This document shows positions 1-10,842 of a stretch of 64,000 nucleotides of DNA, in pieces. Source of the DNA: Bryoerythrophyllum caledonicum. Taxonomy: Eukaryota; Streptophyta; Bryopsida; Pottiales; Pottiaceae. The notes below the pieces were generated by a model. The model was given only the letters and a program-made list of their open reading frames with translations. It had not been told where the DNA came from and did no database searches. Position 1 is the first letter of the stretch. The number at the start of each line of letters is the position of its first letter. The DNA lies in the NCBI GenBank assembly GCA_963971425.1, contig OZ020519.1:11796028-11860027 (forward strand). The letters run 5' to 3'. A program made the position numbers and the translations under genes.

Positions 1-95
1 GAAAGCAAGCAACACTTACAACTCCAAATATCATTCAAAAACAAAAGATCAAATGTCAAGGTACGAAAATGCATTTCTCAAATCGAAACACACTA

Positions 96-364
96 TCAGC
101 TCGAGTCGAGCTGAATGTGACCCAACAATTCCTATGCGATAAAACATTCAGAATAGTAAATATCGAAGGGCAAATCATCAAGCCCAGAATTCACTTCTCT
201 CCAAGAAGAAAGCCATACACATTCAGCTCGACTCGAGCTGAATGTGCCCAAGCAATTCCTATGCGATAAACCATTCAGCATAGCAAATAATAAAATATCA
301 AAACTCTGAAATGTATTAATCTCCACAAGAAATGGGTGTACACTTTAGCTCGATTCGAGCTAAA
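96..364. repeat. three dispersed palindromic hairpin repeats
   Basis: Three single copies of one short palindrome lie at about 96-114, 221-243 and 344-364. Each has the form (T/A)TTCAGCTCG-A(C/T)TC-GAGCTGAA, so each strand can fold into a hairpin of about 9-10 bp. They lie just beyond the stop of the transposase-like gene ending at 408. They match the units of the arrays at 3432-3734 and 13213-13514. Nothing else recognisable is present in 1-407. Confidence 0.8.
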
Positions 365-407
365 ATCACACCAACAAATTTCGATCTTATGCACACATTC
401 TTGGATA

Positions 408-3295
408 CTAGTATAAGAGTAACATCTTTGTACTAAAAAAACGTTGCGAAGAAGACGGCTCGGTATCCCTGATCAAACTATCTTGGATGATTTGAACTTG
501 ATTTCTAGGTATCTTCACAACAGGAAATTCACTCCTACTTCTAGACTTCCATGCAGTCAACAGAGATCCCGTGTCCTCCCATTGTGGAAGTTGCTCGTCA
601 TCAATTGTCCATTGTAGACCGTTGGAAGAGGCCCATCCATTATAGCATCTTTGGACATTTGCATCGCGCGAAGTGGGCCGGAAGTACTGTATTTTGATAG
701 AATTAGGCCTTTCCAAATCCGAATTAGGGCCCGAGAGAGCTTGTGCAATCCAAACAGGACGTTCATCTCCATCACACGGTCTTAATGCAACAAAATAGCC
801 TGAGTAAACGTCTCGATTAATCCGAAAAGAAGGGGCTGGCCTATCTCGACTCTGCCCAACAAAGTGGTCATCTTCATCATGATCCTCACGAACAGCGCCC
901 ACACTAGTGAATTGGTCCTCGATTGTCTGACCAATACGACTAGAAGGCCAAAAACCATCTTGTAGAGAGGTGGGCAAGTCCATTGGTTGACTAAGTGACT
1001 CTCTAACTGCCCGCCAATAGTAGCTCAAAGGCTCATATCGCCTTCGATATTCACCTGTACGATCCTCACGTGCTTGATGCTCCCAATATGAAATGAATCC
1101 AGAAAGACCTTTAATCACTTCAGAAAGATTGCGCATTGCCTGTGGCTGCAATGAAGGTGGTTCTCCACGTGGCCATAAAGACCTCCCATTTGAATCCTCC
1201 TTCCACAATTTGATCCCACCCCCTTCTCTTGGAAGCCAATCATCTTGATGACAAAGAATCTTGTATTTCATCATGGGACATCCGTTGGAATCAACAAAGA
1301 ATTTGAATTGGTGAGCCTTTGCGTGGCCCTGTAATGCTTCGTCTCCACCTGCAATACCTTCACTAATAAAGAACTTGAAGTCCGGGACTTCTTCAATCAA
1401 GTGGGGGATTGTTGGCACAGTTTCGTTCTCCATAAATGATCTCATGAGCAAAGGGATCGTGGGGAAACTCTCCTTCTTCAAAGCCATACTCCATCGACCG
1501 AATAATGCATCAATGTCATCATATGTGTGGCCAACAAGCATGAAATTAACATAAACCTCTCAGAAGATACCCTTTGCAACAAGAAGAGACCAAAAACAAA
1601 ACACATATCTATTTTTGTTGTCACTCACCACATTGTCCATTTGCACATGCAAAATAGGCGGCAAAGGTTTTGCAGTAGCTAGAGACTCAGGTGCGGCACG
1701 GAGGAATGGGACACAAGTATCTGAAGCTCCTTAAAAAACTGCTCGAAACAATGCAGTTCTCCCCGAACCCTGAAATAATTGTCGGGACGATGTCTTCGAA
1801 GGTTGTTCTAAATCTCGCAACAATCTAGCAAAAGATCCCACTGTATAGTTGACATCATATGGGTAAATGTCCAAGCCATAATGAGCATATCGAACATCAC
1901 CATGACCATGTGCAAGCATTCCAGTAACAGAGATGGGCAACTTCATCAGACCATCCAAATGTTTCGTCTTGTGAGAGAGGACAGGAGATGCAGTCTTTGA
2001 GTGATCCATCTTGTCGTGCATAATCTAACACATTCATCCGGCAACTCTTGAGAGCGGTAACGGTTGGAATAATACAACTCTCGATGAGCCCACGCTGAAT
2101 CCAAATGGAGATTCAACCTCTGCTGCCACAATAGCGCAGCTTCTGTTCCAGGCTGCTGCAATCTCCGATGGGAATGGTACTTATCACACGTTGAACAACG
2201 AGCAAAGTTATCCCCAGGTCGTTTTGCATCGTAATCGGAAAAATGGACCCGCCTAATCTTACTCAGCCCTGAAGTGGAAATTTGGGAAAGCCCGCAATTA
2301 ACTAAATGGGCATCAATTGCAGGAATTTGATCTTTCCACTTGAAATTTGCAGGAAGAACTTTGGCCACAGATGTCTCACCCGAAGGCAAGATGCGGGACT
2401 TGTGGGGCATGTGGTCAGCATTCCTATTAAGAATGACACGTAATGTTGCGGTAGCAACTACTGTGTGATTTCTAGGTTTCCGTTTCCCTGAATTACCATG
2501 GGGTTGCGCGACTACACCAGCCGCTGCATCCTTGGCATATTCATAGAATGAGGTTTCACTGACGCCCATGATGTGCTGCCAGGCAGCTGCGCACACATCA
2601 ACGCCCTCAATGGTCACCACATTTCTACCGTTATTGTCCACATGAAACTGTCCGTCAACATCTAGCTTCATATGCCTTCTAAATTGAACGGAGGTTCCAA
2701 AATACATCCTCATCCGCAATACCTTAATCTTCAATCGTGAGAAGCGTTGAACACAACTCCTAGAGCAACAGCGGTTTCCAGCAACAGAGTTGATAGATTC
2801 GTCCGAGAGGAGAATTGATGATTTTGTTGAAACCATGGTTGAAGGGATCCTAGATAAGCTTTCATAAGACCGAGTCCTCTCTCCAAGAGACCAGGTTCTC
2901 ATTGCCATTACAGAATTGTAAGTATCACGCTGCAGGTGATGCAAGAGATTGACACTATTATAGAAAACTTGACCAATAGGCCAAATTTTAACACAATAAC
3001 GCCATTCGTCCGGTGCTTCATCTTCAACTAATGTCCTGGAGACCTGAATGGCAACGTGCGTATCACCTAATGGAGCATCAGTCCTAGAAATAGCCGTGGC
3101 GTGAAAGTTACGAAGTATTCCAATGGCAATTGTAACACCGGACAGGTTTTTCATTTCGACTATCTTACCAACCCAAGAATGCCTTGGGAGAACTTCGAAT
3201 TCCATCACATCAGCATCTACTGGATTGTGGAAAGACGAGTTGTCACTTGACAAATCAAAATCATCGTCGATTGAGGCACCAGTTGAAGTGTCCAT
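408..3295 (-). pseudogene. DDE-type transposase-like gene (DUF7869-like), broken but nearly full length
   Basis: The gene reads leftward in three blocks. Block 1 (3295-1946, 449 codons) has a Cys-rich stretch CCSRSCVQRF near residue 175 and a region resembling the N-terminal part of large eukaryotic transposase-like proteins. Block 2 (2021-1731) carries HDKMDHSKT and the TGMLAHGHGD segment. Block 3 (to 408) carries MDNVVSDNKNRY (about 1600-1645) and VGHTYDDIDALFG (about 1498-1535). These are the landmarks I know from the DUF7869/RNaseH-fold transposase-like family; the family name is from memory. Breaks: a frame change near 2020-2035, an in-frame TAA at 1731-1733 and a TGA at 1560-1562. An intron could remove some of these, but I see no clear splice pair. 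The ATG follows a TTTGCAG acceptor by 7 bases. I infer a transposon gene or a domesticated derivative, probably inactive. Confidence 0.7.
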
Positions 3296-3431
3296 CTCGG
3301 CACTGCAAAGTTAAGGCAAAAGTGTAAATAATTGTCGTAGTATGACAGAACTCCAAGGTTCATCCCACATCAATCAAAGTAAACGAAAAAAAAGCATAAT
3401 TGTTCATCTCCACGATTAGGTGAAGACAAAG

Positions 3432-3734
3432 CACATTCAGCTCGACTCCAGCTGAATATGCACTACACATTTAGCTCGGGTCGAGCTGAATCTGCACTAC
3501 ACATTCAGCTCGGGTCGAGCTGAATATGCACTACACATTCAGCTCAGGTCGAGCTGAATATACACTACACATTCAGCTCGGGTCGAGCTGAATATGCACT
3601 ACACATTCAGCTCGGGTCGAGCTGAATATGCAGTGTACATTCAGCTCGGGTCGAGCTGAATATGCAGTGCACATTCAGCTCGGGTCGAACTGAATATGCA
3701 ATGCACATTCAGCTCGACTCGAGCTGAATGTGCA
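3432..3734. repeat. palindromic 34-bp satellite array, nine units (left arm)
   Basis: Nine units of about 34 bp, each with core CATTCAGCTCG-GGTC-GAGCTGAATATGC or a close variant and joined by CACTA-like or CAGTG-like linkers. Every core is a near-perfect palindrome centred on a 3-4 base loop. The array lies inside the 5'-UTR intron. Unlike CRISPR arrays there are no unique spacers. The central bases vary between units (GGTC, ACTC, AGGTC). Confidence 0.9.
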
Positions 3735-3744
3735 CTGCTTCAAG

Positions 3745-4160
3745 CTAGAGTACTAAATCAAAACCTGAAGCACTCATACCAACAAAAGCTACGCATTTTG
3801 ACAGTTGTAAGAACATATATGTCATAGTGACATACAAATAATCAAATGAAGCCCTAAACCTGTACTACGGAGGCAATTGTGTTGACGCCGAAGTATAACC
3901 TCCTTCCTACAACTTTTTCATTAGGCCAAAATCTATGCATGTCTTTTAAAGTTGACCTAGAATAATGTATCCACTTCTTGCTAGAGTACTGAATCAAAAC
4001 CTGAAGCACTCATACAAAGAAAAACTACGCCTTTTGACAGTTGCATGAACATATATGTCATACTGACGTACAAATAATAAAATGAATCCCTAAATCAGTA
4101 CTAAGAAGGCGATTATGTTGACGCCGAAGTATCACCTCCTTCCTACAACTTTTTCATTAC
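3745..4160. repeat. imperfect tandem duplication of about 235 bp
   Basis: The stretch starting with a CAAAACCTGAAGCACTCATA motif near 3758 and ending with CCTACAACTTTTTCATTA near 3925 recurs from about 3985 to 4160 with scattered substitutions. A GTTGACCTAGAATAATG motif occurs at about 3951 and again at about 4368. The same arrangement is mirrored in the right arm (about 12786-13200). Confidence 0.85.
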
Positions 4161-4499
4161 ATTGAAAATGATAGTATCAAATGTGCAAATCAAATGCCAA
4201 GTAAATCACCATAAAGTTTAGACGGAAGTCACTTACAAATGGTCCGATTGCGTGCACCAAAACGTCTTGAATGAAGAAGGAAGAGAAAACCCTACTCTTT
4301 GTCACGGCCGCAGCAACCATTCACGACCACACACCTCCGCATCTCTAGAAATTCCAAACACAACTAAGTTGACCTAGAATAATGTATCCACTTCTTGCAC
4401 AGAAATTTGACTTCGAATGCAATAGGTCTTTCAAATGTCAAGGCATACTTCGAGACAGTATAGATTCACGAAGGCTTACCATATTAGAAAGGTGCAAAT

Positions 4500-4500
<1 letters not shown>

Positions 4501-4526
<26 letters not shown>
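4501..4526 (+). repeat. GA dinucleotide microsatellite
   Basis: Thirteen GA units here against twelve CT units at 12423-12446 in the mirror arm. This explains the 2-bp shift in mirror coordinates between the arms. Confidence 0.9.
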
Positions 4527-4530
<4 letters not shown>

Positions 4531-4914
4531 AGGTTGGGGTGTATTGACCACGTCGAACAAGTTGCCGTTAAGAAAAGAGCGGGAATGACATCACGTTTAG
4601 TGGGGAGGAGCTGTTCTAAATAAAGCATCTTTCAAACTTGACCAAAAAATTAACAAGCACATAAGTTTCTCCTCATATCTCGATGTATTGGAAGTTTCTA
4701 TTTACATGATCAATTTAAGGTTATCGATTGGGGTTATGGGTATCAATTTAAATTTGCAAGAATCAATTTAAATTTAAGGTATAGAATTATGTATCAATTT
4801 AAGGTTATCAATTTGGGTTATGGGTAATTGATTACGGTCATTTATTTCCATATTAAGGATATTGATTATGACTAGATTATAAAAGTAAAGATTTAGGTTT
4901 AGGGTTCAAATTAC

Positions 4915-5165
4915 ATTTTGACATTTAGGGTTTAGGGTTTAAGGTTTAGGATTGCAAGTCCATGGTATGAAGTGTAAATTATAGGGTTTAGGGTTTAAGG
5001 TTTAGGATTGCAAGTCCATGGAATGAAGTATAAGTTATAGGGTTTAGGGTTTCGGACTAGACAATTCTAGAATTAGATTTATGGATTTGGATTTAGGGTT
5101 TAGGATTTTAGAATTTAGTGTTTGGGATTTAGGATTAGGGTTTAGATTAGCATTGAGATTACCAC
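4915..5165 (+). repeat. plant telomere-like (TTTAGGG) degenerate repeats
   Basis: Several runs of TTTAGGG-TTTAGGG and variants (TTTAAGG, TTTAGGA) alternate with a duplicated segment containing TTGCAAGTCCATGG. In the direction of the transposase-like gene these read AAACCCTAAACCCTA. This is a telo-box-like sequence some 700-900 bp upstream of the proposed leader exon. It may be interstitial telomere-type DNA or a promoter element. Confidence 0.75.
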
Positions 5166-6108
5166 TGAATCAAAATGTCCTTTCTATAAGACTGTTTATC
5201 GTATCAAAATTGAATTGTGCCTTGGTATTGATTTAAGAAAATTCATTACATATCACCTAAAGATAAGATTTAACCCCTAAACGTCCCTGATGTTGAAAAA
5301 CGACATTCCGGATGAGCTCGGGGAAGTTCAAATGGCTGCCATTTTTTCATCTGAAGTCCGTTTCATTCGTTTGTTTTTGGAAGTTACTGTAGACCGGGTG
5401 TAGTTTACTATGGAGTTATTTCCTTTACCCCAAGCGATACTGTGATTTTTGTAGGGAGGTTTTAGATGGAGGAGGTTTTTGTTTTGAAGCAAGTTTTGCA
5501 ATTTTTGGTGAAAATTTTGGCTGCCATTTTGAGTTGGGGCAGTAGGGATTAGTGCAAAGATGAAGAAAGAAATTATGCTGCCCTTGATGGTTCACTTCAA
5601 GAAAAGTATGTTTTTAGAAAGATAAGTAATTAGAGCTACTAATTACTATTACAGGGTGGTTGGACAACCTCTAAAACGGGCTCCCTCATCAAATAGGGCA
5701 GATCTCAAGACAAGGAGGGGGAAGGACAAAGTGGCATTAAAAATTCAAATGTGCACACAAACTTAGACCTTCTTGTGCATTCAAAAAACCAAGTCATACA
5801 ATACATTTCAACATTATTGAGCCACCATTTCAACATCTCAGCAATCAAATTGCAAGATTCAAATCACAACCAACACCATCCCACCACCATCACGTAATAA
5901 ATGCACATGGATTTCAAAATTCAAAATTCAAAACTCATGTACATGCTACATCAAATTCTAGAGGATTCCATTTACAACTTGGACTCAAATCAATTTGCCT
6001 ACCAACATTTTACAAATGAAAAACATCCAACAATTGAAATTTGAATCAGTTCTTCTAAACCGGGTTGCATATTGAATTCCATACTATGCCCCATCCGCAC
6101 TAATTGGG
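5166..6108. other. AT-rich arm sequence without a gene
   Basis: No reading frame or RNA gene is recognisable. The segment is mirrored at about 10840-11790 and is the part of the arm distal to the transposase-like gene. Confidence 0.6.
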
Positions 6109-6312
6109 ACCCCAACAACAATAATTAGGGTCCCCAACAACAGCTAAAGGGGCCCCAACAACAGTGATTGGGGCCCCTAGCAATAGCTCCTGGGGCCCCC
6201 AGCAACAGTCGCTGGGGTCCCCAGCAATAGCTACTGGGGTCCCAACAACAGTCGTTGGGGCCCCCAGCAATAGCTGTTGGGGTCTCAACAACAGCTGCTA
6301 GGGCTCCTACAA
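6109..6312. repeat. 22-bp palindromic minisatellite (left arm, inner end)
   Basis: About nine units of roughly 22 bp of the form GGGGCCCCCAGCAACAGTCG. Unit edges GGGG/CCCC and the inner CAGCAACAG-CTGTTG pairs make most units self-complementary. The period is not a multiple of three and there are no stops, so reading frames of 60-90 codons run through in several frames. These are not genes. The array lies just inside the inner end of the arm; its mirror is at 10636-10842. Confidence 0.85.
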
Positions 6313-6603
6313 CAATGTCTTCGTCTTTTTGTCTTTGTCTTTTTGTCTTTGAGTTTTTGTCTTTTACTTTCAACTCAAAATTGAACATACTTTTATATTT
6401 TAATACTTTTAGAAAAAAAAGTATATTTTTATAAATTCAAATTGATACTTACATTGTAAATTTATTATTACAGCAAAAATATGTGAAAGCTTGTAGAAGT
6501 TAGCTATAAATACTATTTACAATAGAAAATATTGTTATTGTATAGAGTAAATACATATAATTATCAAAATATATCGAGATCTTTATTGCCTTATATTCTG
6601 AAG

Positions 6604-7074
6604 ATGGCTGAGCTTGTACAACCGAGTGCTAAAAAACCTAGAGCAGGACAAGTTATTGCCCTAAATTTTATAGAAGATCAGCAAATCCTGGAGTTGGTAT
6701 ACGATTCAAAGAGTAGAGGTTGTAAAACCGTTGGGCACACCAACAAAGCATTTGACCGGTTATATGCCATACCTTGTAGAAAAACCCTAACGTGGCTGTA
6801 TTTCAAAAATATATTTACCAATCCTTCATCTAGGGTAGACATGACCATAACAAAACAACAGGTTTACGTCCATTATTGCCACAAACTATGCCATGATTGT
6901 GCGCAAAAAAATTTTCGTTGCTCTATATGTGAACCGACACTAGATCCTGATTTTGCAATGCATACAAGATTTATTTTTTATTCTTCAATAATTATCGACA
7001 TGTTCTTTGTATCAATATTGTTCTCCATTGTAATATCTTGTCTTAGCAAGGGACCCTATGTGGGTATCATTTAG
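6604..7074 (+). CDS. hypothetical protein, 156 codons, Cys/His-rich middle
   Basis: The frame is open from 6532, with an internal ATG at 6604 (MAELVQPSAKKPRAG) that looks a more natural start. The product has a basic AKKPR segment near its N-terminus and an HYCHKLCHDCAQKNFRCSIC stretch that could bind zinc. A strongly hydrophobic tail (from about residue 125) may span a membrane. I do not recognise the family. It lies alone in the spacer, in AT-rich DNA where chance frames of this length are uncommon but possible. It could be an exon of a larger gene or a fossil of a zinc-finger domain. Confidence 0.3.
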   Translation: MAELVQPSAKKPRAGQVIALNFIEDQQILELVYDSKSRGCKTVGHTNKAFDRLYAIPCRKTLTWLYFKNIFTNPSSRVDMTITKQQVYVHYCHKLCHDCAQKNFRCSICEPTLDPDFAMHTRFIFYSSIIIDMFFVSILFSIVISCLSKGPYVGII

Positions 7075-8034
7075 GTTTTGGCTTCATTAAGTATATAGTG
7101 AAAATTGTTATATATAGAGATAAATTATGATATGATATAAATTTATAAATATTGGTAGAGTCAATTGATAGAAATTAAATACTTGGAGGTTCATCAGGCT
7201 AATATCATTCATCCAAAGATATTCAGTGTTAAGTTTATTTTCAAAATCTTAAGCGAATAACTATCAATTCTATGTGTAACATTTAATCCATAGAATTCAT
7301 ACTTAATGATCAAGCTTCTATTATATTTTTGAAATATTTTAATGTATTTTCAAAATTATATTTTAAGATATTCAATGATTAATCTTTTAAAAATATTCAA
7401 CTAACAAAATGGTAATTATTAATGACTCTTTGGATTTAAAAGATGACCTTTAAAAAGAAGTGTACAACAAGTTTAATTTTATTTATATTTTCATTTATCA
7501 ATACTACAATCAAATGTGTTGAAATAAAATAAAAATCATGATATAGATTATTCAAATAATGGAAATGATTTGTTGAATTTGACCAAAACAATGTAATGTG
7601 GTTGCTTTTGTACATAATTCATATAAAATGGATGAAAGTATAAACTTTTTGTCCAGGTGATTATCCATGTAATGTTAAGGTGCTATCCCTATAATGCATA
7701 GGTGATACCCATGTAATACTTAGGTGAAATCCACTATGTCCAAATCATTGGGACAAAGGAAAATAATTCTTTTGACTTAGAGGTGTTGAAGCGACCACTA
7801 GGTACGGTAATGATAAATTTCAATGATTATAAATTCTTGATCAATTGCACATTTTTTCCTTTTAGAATCTATAGTTAAATTTCAAAGAAATTTGGAGTCC
7901 TATTGTCCAACCGTAGGAATTTGATATATCCTAGGAATAATCAATGATCATTTGAGGTAGCTTTGATATGATTGAAGAACCTTCAATTTCAAAATCAATG
8001 ACTTATTGCATCATACTACTAAAATCATAATCCT

Positions 8035-8145
8035 CGCAGTGAACCACGCAGCGATCAATCGCGCAGTCAGCCGTGCAGTGAACTATAGGAGCGATATAGT
8101 CAACCGCACAATTAATTGCGCAATCAACCGCGTAGTGAATCATGT
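8035..8145. repeat. degenerate short GC-rich repeats in AT-rich spacer
   Basis: Several related 12-14 bp pieces (GCAGTGAACCACGC, GCGCAGTCAGCCG, GCGCAATCAACCGCG) stand out from the AT-rich surroundings. They are too degenerate to define a unit. Confidence 0.5.
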
Positions 8146-10635
8146 TACTTTTTTTAAAATATAGTTTGTAATATATAAAAATACATTAAAATAATTGGAC
8201 TCATGCGTTGCAAAGCATTAGCTTGAGTTTTTGGGTGTGACGAATTTGCATTTGTGTGTTGCAATTTGTGCTCTTGATTACAAATTTGACGTTCAAAATA
8301 TTTTTTTAGTTAAGCACTAAAAGATTGAATTGTAAATGATGAGTTGTAAAGTCGGAGTAAAAAAGTTGTGAAGTTGGAGTTGTGATCTTGGAGGTTGGCA
8401 TACAAAGTTGGAGTTCCAAAATTGCATATTCAAGTTGTGGACATTGAAATTACAAATTGAGTTTGTGGATGTGTGAATTTGAGATTGTAATTAAAAGTTG
8501 AGTTTGTGGGTGTGTGAAATTTGCATTTGTGTGTTGCAATTTGTGCTTATCCAAAATAAATTTGAAACTCTTGATTACAAATTTGACGTTCATAACATTT
8601 TTGAAATTCCATGTTAAAATGCAAAAAATCTAAAACCTAATTTATTTTTTTCTATTCTATTCTATTACATTATTAAAATTCATGCATAGGTTTCAAAGAC
8701 ATATTTATATTTTATGTAGATTGTTGTTACCTTTTTTTTTAATATATTTTGTGATATAAAAACTACATTAAAATGGTTGAACTAATGCGTTGCAAAGCAA
8801 GCACCAACTGCTAGTATGTATTTAAAAATACAATCTCATTATTGAAGTTTCGTTTCACAATAGATTAGGATTCTCAATTCATGAAAGATATTTGATACTT
8901 TTCAAAATTAGATTTTTAATTTGAAGCCCCCTCATCCATTCACTTGATTCCAATCTACTTAGATATTTATTTAAACTCAATATTTTATCCATGATATTGC
9001 TATTAGGCCAAAATCTATGCATGTCTTTTAAATAATATTAATTGTTTTGAACATATAAAAACTCTGAAATTATATTTTTGGTTTTTATATATGTGCTATC
9101 ACAAAAAGAAGAAGATTAAATATTGTAACTCAATTGTTTAATCATAAATCTTCGAAAAACAATAAATTAAAAAATATATATTGTATAATCCCAGTGTCTT
9201 TGATTTGCGTTCACTACAGGAAGTTTTTGAGTATGATATTTACAAGCCTATAGAGTAGGTGCAAAATGTATATAACACAAATTGTATATAATAATGGCAA
9301 TTTCTTTTCATATTGTAAGATTGTCATTCATCATGTAAAGTTGCAATGGGCCCATTCAATAACAACATGTCCAAAATAGTCTTCACCATCACTTCAAAGC
9401 CATAATCTTCCAAATTCTACTATGAAGGAATTAATAACATTTGTATTAACCCCTAAAGGACCAGAGTCTCCTTCGGGGGATTTCTGATTTTGGGCAGGTT
9501 CCTAAAATTCGAAAAAATTCTTTTTTCTCTAATTTTTTTATTCTAGATTGCCTCTGATAAGAGCTTCGTAGACATATTTTTATTTTATTTTTTGGATTTG
9601 TGGTTTGAAAGTTAGTATCAGTTAAAGCCAAAAGTAGAGACACCGGGCACCTCAAAGTTTTTTGACAAAAGTTTCTATTGACATTGAGATTTTTCACACA
9701 TATAAAGAATATTTCCTTTTTGGAAATTTTCAATAAAAAATCTTGTCTTTAATGTAAAGAGGCATTTTATTCTAAGTCAAACATTTTCACACATTGTCGA
9801 GCAACGGGGGAAAAATTCTTCATCTTTTCTACATAAGACCTAGAGATCTTCAAATTTTTCACTTTTTATTTTTTCAACAACAATATGTGGTGAAAACCTT
9901 CTTATTGACCGTTTGGATTATCATTTGAATACATACGTAGTACACAAAATAAAACGTGAAATGGCAATCATTGAACCTCCACTCCTTGCACACTTGTTTT
10001 GAATATGCTACACCCCTTTTCTACCTCTAAAAATTGGTGGGTTGGGAAATAACATCATGCTTAAGACAATGGTAAAAGATTAAGACCTTGTACAATGCAA
10101 AAATTTGATACAAAGTGAAGTCAAAGTCTGCTGATGTACTCAACGCAGGGAAGAAAATCAACCATTGTTTTGACTTTAAACACTAAAATCTATCAATCTG
10201 TACGGTGAATTGCAACCAAAAGTTTAAGGCATGTTTATATGGAAGTCTATTTTAAGATCTTACTGTTGAAAATCCAAAATTCACTTTAAAGAACCAAATC
10301 AAATGGACAAATTATGAATTGAAATGAGAAATTTTAGGCTGATATCCAAATTTTAGCTGCTTTGGTCTTCCTAAGATGAGATTTGTGTAAAACCCATATA
10401 TTACAGTTTTAACTCACTTGCATTTTGGAAGCTAATGGATAAGGTAACCCCTTGTATCCAATGAGAACTCATAATCAACACCAATAAAATTAGGGAATAT
10501 CCAACTGACTTCCATCCCATTACCACCTATTTAGCTCCAAGTGAAGGTTAGCGATTCAAAAGAATCCCGTACATTTCGCCGGCACTGTTGGGGGTACCAA
10601 TTAGCAGTCGCCGACTAAAAATGACGAAGACATTG

Positions 10636-10842
10636 TTGTAGGAGCCCTAGCAGCTGTTGTTGAGACCCCAACAGCTATTGCTGGGGGCCCCAACGACTGT
10701 TGTTGGGACCCCAGTAGCTATTGCTGGGGACCCCAGCGACTGTTGCTGGGGGCCCCAGGAGCTATTGCTAGGGGCCCCAATCACTGTTGTTGGGGCCCCT
10801 TTAGCTGTTGTTGGGGACCCTAATTATTGTTGTTGGGGTCCC
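10636..10842. repeat. 22-bp palindromic minisatellite (right arm)
   Basis: Mirror copy of 6109-6312. It lies about 15 bp inside the inner break of the right arm, so each arm ends close to a run of GGGG/CCCC palindromes. Confidence 0.85.

Larger units (their letters stand above)
3303..4236 (-). other. 5'-UTR intron of the left transposase-like gene
   Basis: On the minus strand a GTAAGTG donor (ending a short leader exon at 4237) and a CTTTGCAG acceptor lie 934 bp apart, and the acceptor is 7 bases before the ATG. The mirror copy is at 12710-13643. The intron holds the palindromic satellite and a partial tandem duplication. Its use is inferred from splice consensus and position. Confidence 0.6.
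1920..6325 (+). repeat. left arm of a 4.4-kb inverted duplication
   Basis: The reverse complement of this segment recurs at 10623-15026. Mirror coordinates add up to 16946 over the outer part and 16948 inside the GA microsatellite. The outer break is exact: TCCAGT at 1920-1925 pairs with ACTGGA at 15021-15026, and sequence then diverges. The inner break is at TCTTCGTC (6318-6325) against GACGAAGA (10623-10630). The 449-codon reading frame is identical in both arms, while the hairpin array and the dinucleotide repeat differ. Confidence 0.95.
6326..10622. other. spacer between the inverted arms
   Basis: AT-rich unique sequence of 4.3 kb. It holds one short reading frame (6604-7074) and a degenerate CGCAGT/CAACCGCG cluster near 8035-8145. 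It also holds a 28-bp exact match at about 9002-9030 to a segment inside the left arm (about 3929-3957, motif GGCCAAAATCTATGCATG). No transposase, LTR or terminal repeat is visible, so what created the inversion is not identified here. Confidence 0.7.

Noticed and set aside
3432-3734. CRISPR-like array of regularly spaced repeats
   Set aside because: The units are contiguous palindromes with no unique spacers, no cas genes are present, and the DNA is eukaryotic.
6100-6388. Open frames rich in GAP/VVG and CCWGP repeats (also 10657-10848)
   Set aside because: They are frames through a 22-bp minisatellite that lacks stops; the repeat explains them in every frame.
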